A stretch of 64,000 nt of DNA from Hybos culiciformis (lineage: Eukaryota > Arthropoda > Insecta > Diptera > Hybotidae), in assembly GCA_964007475.1 (NCBI GenBank), contig OZ023273.1, positions 39,371,525 to 39,435,524 of the forward strand. The letters run 5' to 3'. The position numbers and the translations under genes were made by a program. Within the stretch, counting starts at the first letter, position 1. Every line of letters starts with the position of its first letter. Below are positions 15,470 to 26,121 of this stretch, in pieces. The notes beneath the pieces were generated by a model, which was not told the origin of the DNA, did not search any database, and worked only from the letters and a program-made list of their open reading frames with translations.

Positions 15470-15545
15470 GTATCAGACAGGGATTCGAATCGGGAACCTT
15501 AGTATTTCTAATTTAACATTTTAGTTATTCAAACACAAGGTATAT
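15470..15545 (-). repeat. Possible decayed tRNA-derived SINE head
   Basis: Read on the minus strand, 15481-15493 gives CCGATTCGAATCC, close to the internal pol III B box (GGTTCGANTCC), preceded by AAGGTTCC. About 35-40 bases upstream on that strand lies TAACTAAAATG, a weak A-box-like sequence. Spacing and order fit a tRNA-derived SINE, but the A box is poor and no cloverleaf can be drawn, so this is only a decayed candidate. Confidence 0.35.
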
Positions 15546-15858
15546 TGATGAAAATTTTGTGAATTTTTAGGTATTCATAAAGAAACCCAAAAATTAAGTT
15601 AAAAATTTTACCTTAATATCTTTTTGGGTATAACTTAATATTATCTCAAAATAATCAGTTTTATTTAATACTTACTTATGATCGATTTTGTTCCACTTTG
15701 CTCTCGAAAAAGAAAAACCGTATGTTTTAAAATAATAAATAATATTTTATATGTATAGAAGATGGTATAATGAAATAAAAATTTAAATTTAAAAAAATAA
15801 ATATTATATTTTTTTTAATATTTAATAATTTTGTGTTAGCATCATTTTTGATTTTAAT

Positions 15859-16950
15859 TTATTTTGCCCACTTCCGTAATGTATTATTCAAAAGAGTTTC
15901 TGTTATTAAGTCAATTGGATCAATTATAATTGGTATGAAAGCACTTCCAGTTCCAGATATAAGCGACATTTTCAATGATCGTTGAATTCTAAGAGGTTTG
16001 CACGCATAAAAAGTTAACAAACAAATTCTGAAAAAAAACCATAATTATATACTTATAATTATATTTATTATTTTGCGAGATGCATTAGATAGTTTGTATT
16101 TTTTTATATTCTATGTTGATAATAGTCTTCAATTCATAATCCAAAGTATTCTAAAAGTTCTAAGCCTAAACGACAAGTTTAATTTTTTTTCTCTTTATTC
16201 TACAAATACAGGAAACTGACGTACATCATCATACTTATTAATTTTGCGTCTGAGACAGAGAAAATCCGGAATTTCGGACCTATTAAATTCTTGCAAATTT
16301 CCCTAATTCCCCTAAAAATGTTTGATTAAAAAAATTTAGTGAGCAAAATATAAAAAAAAAATTTATCCGGTTTTGATCAGATTAACAATACTATTATATG
16401 TACCATTGAACGAGGAGAAATTTTATCTAAAAAAAATTAATTGTAACATGAAAACCGTTTCTAAAAAAACAAGAACGTTTCAAAATCTAATTCGTTAAGG
16501 ATGAAGAACATTTCACGTTTTGCTGTTTGTTTCCAGCAAAAGTTATCCAAGCAATCGATTTAATAGCACATGTCCGTATTTGAAAATATCATGTTTATAA
16601 TCGGAAATACATATAGTTAATATTTGTGTATAATGTATATTTATGTTGATTAAAACTTGTATCTATTTTACAAATTATTAAATAAAAACGAACCTATTAA
16701 TTGCTAACGTTGGCATAATAACTGAAGCACACATTTGCCATAAAAGAGCATCCGTTCCTGAATACAAAACTTTCTTCGGATTACTGATATGAGTAGTTGT
16801 TGAATAAAGTATATCGAAAATTGCATATCCAAGAGTAAAACCTCTTAGAAGTGGAAATAAATTTGGAGATACATCAGTGTACCGTAAGGCCTCTGCAAAT
16901 GCACTACCACATCCTAAATATCGTGTAGGTTTATCGTGCACAAATGTCAT
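15859..16950 (-). CDS. Mtfp1: MTFP1/MTP18-like mitochondrial fission process protein (divergent, 2 exons)
   Basis: Two exons, 16694-16950 and 15859-16027, joined through a 666-nt GT-AG intron in phase 2, give a 141-aa protein. The family (mitochondrial fission process protein 1, MTP18) is a multi-pass inner-mitochondrial-membrane protein that influences fission. Diagnostic pieces are RYLG at residues 10-13, SGTDALLWQ and ASVIMPTLAINRIC around residues 64-88, and a C-terminal IPIIIDPID at 117-125 followed by LRKWAK. These line up in order with the family's INR(V/I)C and IPxIIxPID blocks. The start chosen is the ATG directly before the conserved RYLG; a few in-frame codons precede it, so a longer N-terminus or upstream exon is possible. 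The protein is shorter than typical members (about 165 aa) and its N-terminal third is poorly conserved, which suggests a fast-evolving paralogue rather than the main copy. The stop codon overlaps an AATAAA. Confidence 0.85.
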
Positions 16951-17127
16951 TGATGAAAATTTTTCTTTTTTCTACCGAAATACATTTATAAAAAATATTA
17001 TTTTCTATATTTGTCGTTTTAAATGTGATCTAAAATTAAAATATAAAAAGATAGAAAAATTATAAAAATTAAATTTTTGATAAATTGCGACGAATTTACG
17101 TAGCAAAAAAATAATAATTTTATTAAG

Positions 17128-17671
17128 TTATGTTATTTTAATTTTCAAAATAATTGCTAAAAGTAGAATACATATTATATTTTTGAAATTGGTCTTAGAA
17201 CTTATGTGTAGATAGATACCTTTATATGTTTCTATCAAATATTGTCTTTTGTGGAAAATTTCAGAAGAATCAATTACCGAGCCAAATATCAAATTTAAGA
17301 GTTTTTGAACTAAATACGATTGTGGTAGAACTGTGCTAACTTTATTTAAGAATAGCTTTGTAAATGACATTATTAAACATTCCTGTAATGACACACAATG
17401 AGTCACTTGGAAACTGTCATTGCTCCGATGTTTGTTATAGTAATTTTTTTTATATAATTTCTTGCTTACATCATATGTACACTCAAAATCATTATAGTAC
17501 GGATAAGCTTTTCATTTCGGTAAACACTAATTGTTTTTTAGATATTCATACAAAAATACATACTTAATTTCGTTTAATTTGGATTTACATCTGTGACAAA
17601 ACTTTGAGATCTTATTTACTCTTGCCTTTTGGAACCCTTTTTTCTTAGAAGGTGAGTCTTTCACACTTGAA
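17128..17671 (-). CDS. Unidentified gene fragment, two candidate exons with Cys pairs
   Basis: Two open stretches on the minus strand can be joined. The first (about 17564-17671) encodes a basic segment KKKGFQKARVNKISKFCHRC and ends at a good donor, GTATGT, in phase 2. The second starts after an AG at 17414 and is open to a stop at 17128, with a possible donor GTATCT at 17219. Joined in phase they put CHRC ahead of HCVSLQEC, a CxxC...CxxxxxC spacing that could be a small zinc-binding module. The remainder (SYLVQKLLNLIFGSVIDSSE) looks protein-like but I recognise no family. The acceptor of exon two has a poor pyrimidine tract and no initiating ATG was found. It could be the 3' part of a separate gene just upstream of the MTFP1-like gene, or extra 5' exons of that gene. 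Confidence 0.35.
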
Positions 17672-20600
17672 AGTTGTAAATTGATAAATTGAAATGACAC
17701 AATTTTATTTCAATCCTTAATAGATTTGAGATGTTGTAGTTTATAGTAAGATAAGAATGTAATAGGAAATTCGATTAAATAATTTGACGATATAGCTACA
17801 TATTTGATTTTTTAACTTCAATGAATAAAATAATTAAATAAAAAAGATTAAAGAAGTCCATGACCTTAAAATTTTCTTACGAAAGTTATTTTCTTAAAGG
17901 ATGAAAGTGAATTGAATTAGAAATGTGACTAAAAATATTTGATTTCTTAAATGAAAGAATTATTCTATATTTCATTTGGTATTAATTGTCTAGACATAGG
18001 TAGGTATGTGAAATAAATGAAAAATAAAGCAGGTATATAGTTTGATTTTCAATATATCCTTTTTGACAATTTATATTAAGATTCTGAAATAATAAAAAAA
18101 AGTATGGAATGATAGACATTTGCTTCGTTCATTTTTTATTAACATTTAAATTGTCAGCAAAGCTTTATTATTCTTACAATATCGTGAAATACGTTCGAAT
18201 TGTTTTAAATTAATCAAATTTGAGTTTTTTTACATTTAAAGTTAACAAGATAAAAATTAAAACAGATGTTTTATCTTTGGTTTTTTTTTCAATTATAAAT
18301 TGTTATCAGTTTCTAATAAAAAAAAAGATAAATTAAAAATAATAAATAATAAATTTAAAATTAAAAAAATAAAAGAAAAAAGAATTTAAAAATTAATTTC
18401 AAATCATCGGCAAGTAGGTTTCACTTTTTTCACGAGTACTGAGTTCCTCGCGCATATATTATTTTTATTTCAGGAATTTATTTATACTTGTCTATTTTAT
18501 TAAAAAGAATTTTTTCTTTTACATTTTTATATTAAAGTTTGATATTTTTGCCAAATTTTTCAAGAATTTCTTAGAAAAATAATGAACCAGAACAATCCAA
18601 GGAAAAAGAATTCTTTTTTTTTTCTAGTTTTATGTTTTCTTTCTTACTTCATGAATTTATGAACATTAAAAAAATAAAAATAAAAATTCAGTAAATTCTT
18701 TAATTAAAATTTAGTTTTTTTTTCATTGTTATTGTTATTTTATATATTTATTTATAATAATCAACAATACAAAATAAAATTTATTACAATTAGATTATTG
18801 TTATTTTTTTTTCTAATAAATAATATGTATAAATGACCATACAGTACGTACACATGTACATACATACATAATGTTATTTCTTTTGTATAAAAACATTGAA
18901 GGAAACTTTTTCATATGCTTTTAATCTTTTTAACATTAATCTTCATTAATTGTCAGATTATTTAGAACTGATTTTTATAATTATTTCGTTTTTAATATGA
19001 CATTTTAAATAAGAGCTTAGTTTTACAATGGTTTAAAAACTGTTAAACAAATAACACGAGAATATATTTTTATAGGTTGTTTTTGTTTTTCGTATTTGGT
19101 TGGCGGACGTCATCAAAATAATGCAAATGAATAATTACTATATATTTTTGAGATTAGAAACAGCATCCGCATTGCAACAAGAATACTCTTTAAAATTACG
19201 TATATCATTTATTATATACTAACATTTTACATATAATATACATAGGTAGAATTTATATACTTTTATATAAGTTTTTTGAAATTAACTATTTTCAAAAATT
19301 GAAAATTCATATACATAAATAAAAATGTTATAGAAATGTTTTACAACAACGTCAATTTCGTATATAATTTTTTGTGCATGATTGTGTTAATGCGACATCG
19401 ACTTCTTTTAGAATATATATTTTTAATCCTTTTCTTTAATATACAAACGTAATAATGATAAATCATAGTTAATTTCATTAAATCTAAAAATTTTGTAAAT
19501 ATTTTTCTATTAATGCCATGTAATGAAATGACTCATTGGCAACAAAAATACACTATATATAATATGTATATCTAAATATTTTCAATTTATAATGAAAAAT
19601 AAAATTATTCAAAAATAAATTAAACAAAAGAATAATGTTGCATAATGTAGCGATATATGTATGTTCAATTATTATACTCACTAAATTTGATTATTTTCAT
19701 TAAATACGTAATTATGTATATTTAAATTTTATTCCTACCCTACATTAATTCTACAAAAAATACAAATAAATAAATAAAAAAAAAAAAAAATTATAAAAAA
19801 TAATTTATTTATTAGGTATGTTGTCTGATTGTAATTAATTTAGTTTTCCAATTCTTAAAATTTTCCAAAAAACTTAAAAACAAAAAACTTAATTTAAAGT
19901 GAGAAAATAAAAGTTTTTTTTGATCATTGCAAATATTTATACAAGACAACCTTAATTTTTAAATTTTCCTTCATCTTGTTTCAATAAATATCGATTTTCT
20001 ATAGTTCTGGATCTGCAAAAAGAAACTGTAGAACTTTTGGAATTATTTCTATGTGTGAATATTACAATTGCTTTGAGAATAATAATAAAAAAAATAATTT
20101 TTTAATCATTATATCAAATCTTTAAAAAATATATACTTAAAAAAAATAATATACTTATACTTCTCAATATTTATATTAATTTATTGATTCCGTTATTATT
20201 CTATGTATAATTAAAATTTCATACAAAGAAATAACAATTTTAAGCCAAGAAATATGAAATGTAAAACTAGGAAGTTTTAATACAATTGGATATTATTGGG
20301 GGAAAATGGTGGATAAAATGCCTACATTAAAAAACTAAAAACTAATGTACAAATGTCATTCAGCTTGCTCGAGATTAAGATTTCTACAACAGCTCAGGAC
20401 ATTTAGTTAAATAAACTATTCTAAAGTTTCACGAAATATTTTTATGTTTTTTACTTCACAATAAACTACTTATTTAAAATAGATTTAAAGTTTTATTGTT
20501 TTAATTTATTCTGATTTTTAATATTTTTTTTTTTCATGCATTTTATAATTATTTATTTTTTTTTTATTATAAAAATAAATTAATTTCAGAATGAGTTTTA

Positions 20601-22560
20601 ACTAAAATGACAACGACACATGTTCCGTGTAGTTTTTATTATTTCAATTTTTAAAATAAATAAATTTGTTTAATTGGATTTATTTAAAAAATTTTGCAAT
20701 TTTTGTACAAAAAAAATAAAAAAGCAAATTTGAATAAATTTTTAAGCGTATATCATAAATTAGTTAAGCTTATCATTAATGACAATCAGGATAATAGTTT
20801 TTTTTTTCTGGTGTCTATTTTGTTAGACAATGTAAATATTATTAAATAATTTTGAATCAACTATGGAAACGACTGAATAGAAATTGGAATTATTTGACAT
20901 ATACACTTTAATGAAATTGATCATTGACTTTATCTGAAATTAATATTTTTTTTAGAAAAGTAAATGGAATGTATTTATATTTTATAGATAATGATATGTT
21001 TGATCTGCGTATACTATGGTTGCTCCTTAATTTATATGAAATTAGTTATTAAAGAAAATTGAAATGAATAATATTTTGAAAAATTTTAGCAAATAAAGTA
21101 GTTTATAAATAATATTTAAAGCAAGAAAAATGTATAAGCTGAGTCATAATATTCAAAACTTGGTTTTAAAATATTTTAAACATAAATAAAAGTTTACTTA
21201 CTTAGTTCTTCGAAAATTTAAAATTAATAAAAAATTTATTTTTAAAGCATAACACATATTGTATAATATACATATTTATATGGATCGGCCTTAAATAACT
21301 ATTAAAACCATTTAACGGCACACAAAACCACATGTTACAATCTTTGAAACTCAAAAATTGTTTGTCAATGACATTAAATTTATAATTATCCATAAATTTG
21401 TAATTTATATTTTCAATAATTTTAATAAAATGGTCTTCAAGCTTTAAAATGAGTAATCAATTTTAATTCATTTTATGTTTGAAGATTTTATTTTTAGCAA
21501 TTTTTTTAATTATTTTTTTAACGGTATTAATTAACTTGAATTTAAATATTTCTTGATTCAGCAGATAATTAAACCTAATTAATTTAAGAAAATAATTTAT
21601 GCAATATTTTTCTATTGTTGCAATTATTTTTAACATATTGTAGTATTTTTTGCTGGACCGTAACAATTCTTATATAGACAAGAAATAATTTGACTTTTGG
21701 TGCCAAAAATCTTTGATTTTGATCATATTCATTTGAGTGAAATGTTTGAAAAAAAAAAAATTGTTTATCTAAAAATAAAATTTCAATGAATAAAATTTCA
21801 ATGAATAAAATTTGAAACTAAAAGTGTATGAATGTAAGTTTAGTAAAGTATTCAATATTGATTTTTTTTTGTCTGCGATATATTTTATGAAATGCTAATC
21901 TGTACTTAATTACATTTATACTATATACTATATGTATAGTGAACATATTCTATTACGTCAAAAGTTTTAAACATTCAATTAAAACTTCCTACCAGTATTT
22001 TAAGTAGTAAACACTATCAATTATTTATGAATTTGAACTTTTCCAGATGAAGTGCTGTCTGATTCTCCTTCTATTTCTTAAAATAAAACTTACAAAAAAT
22101 AAAAAAAAAAAAAATAAACAAAATTCAACGAAAAATAATATATTTTCTGAACTAACTATTTTAAGATCCTAAAAATTTTTTTAAAAATTTCTCAAACTGA
22201 AAAATAATTAACTTTATTTTTGTAAATTTATATAATGTTTATGTATTTGTAATAAAATCTGTCACGTTTAATGACTAATAATATTCAGTTTTTTCTTTTT
22301 AAATATATTTTCTACAATGTATTTTCATTTTCAAGAAATAACATAAAACAATGTATTTTTATAATGTTTATCTGACACTAATTTGTGAAATTTCATTGTT
22401 CGCCATTCTTTCAAGTTAAATTTCATTATTATTTCATTATGAGAAAAATAAATTTTTATGCCAATAAGAATTAAACATTAAAATGATTTTATACAAAATT
22501 TTCGATAATCAGATAAATGTAAAAACTTTCGATAAATATATGTTGATGTTTTTTTGACAT
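17672..22560. other. AT-rich gene-free stretch
   Basis: No recognisable gene. A short minus-strand ATG frame at about 18455-18402 (begins MREELSTREKSE) sits in a GC-richer patch and might be a first exon of the gene fragment at 17128-17671, but a phase-compatible join was not found. The open frame at 21202-21393 (minus) has some complexity but no recognisable motif. Confidence 0.5.
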
Positions 22561-22570
22561 TTTGTTTCAG

Positions 22571-22701
22571 CAACTTGGGGGGGAGGGATAAGGTTGCGTC
22601 CTCAATATATTCATAATTTTATCATATTCGTAAAGACCGCATTAAATCACCTACTTATCGAATTGTTTAATTTTAACCTTCTTAGGACGTCAGGGTGTTA
22701 A
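22571..22701 (+). other. Orphan acceptor followed by G-rich open stretch
   Basis: A textbook acceptor (TTTTGTTTCAG) is followed by CAACTTGGGGGGGAGGG, an unusual seven-G run for this DNA. One frame (ACT TGG GGG...) stays open for 42 codons to a TAA at 22699; another ends after six codons. No family was recognised. It may be an alternative last exon or untranslated exon of a plus-strand gene, or chance. Confidence 0.25.
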
Positions 22702-23637
22702 AATATAATTAAGAACAAGACAATATATAACACATATTGTCAACAATAAAATTAATTACCCACACCAAAAATTTTTCCATCGAACAAATAATCTCGTTTT
22801 CATTATTGCCACTAATCCCTTTGAAATCAAAAACCACAGAATAAATTATGGATTATTCATTCACTTAACAAAGTGATTATGGTAATTATGTTAACTTAAA
22901 ATTTAATTTAATTTTATTTCTTATGAAATTTACATTACTTTTTAGACATAGTTTGAGCTAAAATAAACTAAATTTTGTTAATCATTTTATATATTTTCTT
23001 TTTAATAATAAGAAAAATAGCAATACTACGAGTTTGTCAGCACTATATATGGTCAGTTTTGAAATTGGGTCATTTTACAATCTTCAATTCATCAAAACGT
23101 AAAAAAATTATTTTAAAAAATATGTAAAAAAAAACTTTTTTTTAAACTATATTTTTTTTTTGTCCATTTTCTTTTTTTATTGTTTTAACAATTCTTGCTT
23201 GAATTGTGGTAATAAAAATAAAATATTTCAAATTTATTGAGATAAAAATCAATTTATTTTAGACAGGTATTCTATATATTGTCTTTTTGCTTTTAGTGGT
23301 AAGAAGAAATATCATTAAACTCTTGATGTGAAAAACGATTACCGTCAGGATAATAAAAATTTCTTTTAGTAAAAAAAAAAAAAAATATAAATTTAAAAAA
23401 AAAAATAAAACAAAATAAATTGCAGCTAACATTTTTTGTGATTTTTCTCTTTAAAAAAAAAATTTTGCAAAACAAGCTTTCAAAATAAATTTTATTTTAG
23501 TTCGAACTTGAAATAAAGGTATTTTTTCTATCATATTATTTTCTGTGTTATGGAACTTTATAATTAGTTATAGTTTCTTTATAGTCAAGTTTATTGGGAA
23601 AAAACAAAAAACTCCATACTCAAATTTTATATTAATT
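22702..23637. other. AT-rich stretch without genes
   Basis: Nothing beyond A/T tracts was supported; the minus-strand frame at 23293-23475 is poly-Phe/Lys from homopolymers. Confidence 0.55.
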
Positions 23638-23900
23638 GTACAATTCGACGGGTCCGAAGAGTACTATCGTATCTCAAAAACACTAGGAAGCAAAAAACTG
23701 TTTGTTTTAAAATTTTTCTTCAAGAGTCGTCATTTTGTTTACATGGTTTTATGAAAAACATTATATTATATTCTTAACAATTAAAATTTATTGGAAAATT
23801 TGAAAATTTCTATCAAATTTTCACATTTTTAAGTTTTTACGATGATCGCTTAATTTACTATTTTTTGCTGCCGTTTAATATCGTAAGTTGACGATATTAA

Positions 23901-24419
23901 CCCTTTCACTGTCCAGTGCATCACATATGATGCACACATGTTTTAATCGTGACGCTTTATGCATCATATATGATACACATTATGCCTATTTTCTCAATAA
24001 AATTTTTATTGAGACTTGTGAAATAAATATCATTTAAGACGTTGAGCGTGTAGAGAATGTTTTGTTTTATAAAAAGTGAACGTTTGGATACTGAAAAACT
24101 GTAAATTAGGAATATACATAGGACGAAAAATCATTTGTTTTAAGAAAAAATTAAACTTTATTCAAACAAAAAAAACTTACAAAAATCAATTATAACACTA
24201 ACTTTATTCAAAAAACTTAATGAAAAACAAAAATATAAATTCAAAATCAAAAGTATAAGACAAATAAAACTTTTTTACGTGCATCATGTATGATGCACAG
24301 AACGTGTGACTAGTAAAAAACTTCAATATTGCTCCGTGTATCTTATGTGATTCACGTGATTTTTAGTACGTCGGACGTAGGGAGTTGCAAAAAATATTAC
24401 TATGGGGACAGTGAAAGGG
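23901..24419. mobile_element. piggyBac-like MITE nested in the outer element
   Basis: The element begins CCCTTTCACTGTCC and ends with its exact reverse complement GGACAGTGAAAGGG; both ends are directly flanked by TTAA (23897-23900 and 24420-24423). TTAA duplication and a CCC...GGG terminus are the hallmarks of the piggyBac superfamily. It is 519 bp and has no coding capacity, so it would depend on transposase from elsewhere. It carries four palindromic subterminal repeats, listed separately. The 14-bp terminal repeats are still perfect, pointing to a fairly recent insertion. Confidence 0.88.
23916..24355. repeat. Four copies of a 20-bp palindrome, GTGCATCATATATGATGCAC type
   Basis: Copies lie at 23916-23935, 23959-23978, 24279-24298 and 24336-24355, two near each end of the piggyBac-like element. 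Each is a near-perfect palindrome of the form GTGCATCAxATATGATGCAC; the outermost right copy is the most degraded. Their symmetric placement next to both termini suggests binding sites for a dimeric protein such as the transposase; that function is inferred. Confidence 0.85.
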
Positions 24420-24810
24420 TTAAGTACGGTTGACATCGAAACTTTATTTAAGTCTATCAAAACAAAGCCCAATAAAATTGCATTTTCACATACGACAGCG
24501 CTGTTCTAGCATTCATTAATTGTATCTCATGATAAAATAATATTTTTTTTATTTTTTACTGATCGTATTTTCATTTACAATTTTTGACTGATGGAAAGTG
24601 GGCTTGTATATGAATATACAATTCAGCTCGTACGTTGATTTTACTTACAATTAAAAATATTTTTATTATTTTTAATGTGTTTTATTTCAGTTAGGAACGT
24701 CAGTATGACCCGAAATCGTAGATATGAGTGCGGAGAAACATTTTTAATTTAAATCGGTTTCTATCGTATCTCAATTTACCATAGTACTCTTCGGACCCGT
24801 CGAATTGTAC

Positions 24811-26052
24811 TATTACTATACTTTATCTATCGTCTTATTTTATAAATTAAAGATCTTTATAAATTATATAGTAATACATGACTGTACTTTAAAATATTAA
24901 TACAATCAGGTGAAAATTTATTTTTCACAGCCAAACTTACCCCTTTTTCTTAATGTTTGCTTATTTTTTAGTTCTTTCGCGAGTGTGATTTACATTACCG
25001 TGATATGATTTCAAAGATTTATTTAAAAAATTGTTGTTTTCAAAACTTGAATCAATTTATTTAACTGGTTATAATAAATTATAAATTAAATAAATATTTG
25101 GCAAAAGAAGACAAAATTATCAAGAAAATTAGAAATTTTATATTTTCGCATCGTTGAAACTAAATTCTGAAAATTTGATTTTAAACTTATTTAGTATACC
25201 TAGTTATTCTGTAAAATTTTTTTTAAATATTTTTACAAAAAATTAAAATCTGTGTTTTGTTTACAAAAAGAACTAAGAACTATATTATTGAAAGTGAAAA
25301 AAGAAAAAAAAAAATTTTTTTTAACAAAATAAAGGATATGCAAAGACAAATACAAATTGATTTTCTCTTTATTTTTATTTATTTTTTTTTCTTTATTTAG
25401 CCTGAAAAGGTAATTTTATTGGTAAATTATTTTTATTGAATAATAAGAAAAATTGGTAAATCGTTTGTAGATAATTGAATTAAAAAAATATATAACATGG
25501 AAATAATAAAATAAAAGAATTTTAAAGAAAAATACCTTAGTTTGAATGAGTTTTTTATTTTTATTTTTTTTTTTTTATTCATTTTATTATTTTTATTTTA
25601 AGACTTGAAAAGTAAATATTGACTTAATTTACATTAATGGGCAAAAGAAATTTGTATAAGAAAAACTATTTTCGAATCAATACATAATGGTATACAGATA
25701 AAGTTCAAGGGGAAAATATATTTTAATTTTAATGTACTCCATTATAGTATTCCTGAGCTTTGTGTCTACGTTGCGTTCAGTTTAAAATTATATAAAAAAT
25801 AAATCAGTGCTACTTATAGAAAAAATAAAATTAATTGAATTTTTCTAAATGTATACATAGATTTGTTCATTAAGAGTTTTCTGAAAGGATATTATATTAT
25901 TAAGCTCTGACATATTCAATAACCAATCATGCTAAAAAAAAATCAATATTCAATAATAGCATTAGTAGAAAATAATTATTTTCCATCATCTGTTAAATTT
26001 TTTTCGAATTTTTGCAAGAATTAATCAAATAATAATATTATAATATTTTTAA
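24811..26052. other. AT-rich spacer between nested transposons and Pter 3' end
   Basis: No exon or transposon end was supported. The sequence is A/T tracts with several long T-runs (25380-25395, 25559-25577). Confidence 0.55.
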
Positions 26053-26058
26053 TTTATT
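26053..26058 (-). terminator. Candidate polyadenylation signal of Pter
   Basis: On the minus strand this reads AATAAA, about 65 bases beyond the Pter stop codon. Position is appropriate for the 3' end, but such hexamers are frequent in DNA this AT-rich. Confidence 0.4.
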
Positions 26059-26121
26059 TAAAACAAATACACAAACGATAACATTTCATTAATTGAATGA
26101 ATAATTTTAATTAGGTTCTTA

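Larger units (their letters stand above)
23638..24810. mobile_element. Non-autonomous DNA transposon with 30-bp terminal inverted repeats (outer element)
   Basis: The 30 bases at 23638-23667 (GTACAATTCGACGGGTCC...) are repeated exactly, inverted, at 24781-24810. Inside each end lies a further shared motif, CTATCGTATCTCAA, this time in direct orientation (about 23664 and 24762). Both termini carry TA (and GTAC), so a TA target duplication with a terminal repeat beginning CAATTCGACGG is possible, but the palindromic GTAC makes the exact boundary uncertain. There is no transposase. A second transposon (23901-24419) has inserted within it, so its own original length was about 650 bp. Confidence 0.85.

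Noticed and set aside
16877..17065. Plus-strand open frame overlapping the MTFP1-like exon
   Set aside because: Antisense shadow followed by AT-rich sequence; no independent support.
23545..23754. Plus-strand open frame across the left end of the outer transposon
   Set aside because: It crosses the terminal repeat boundary and has no domain; a chance frame.
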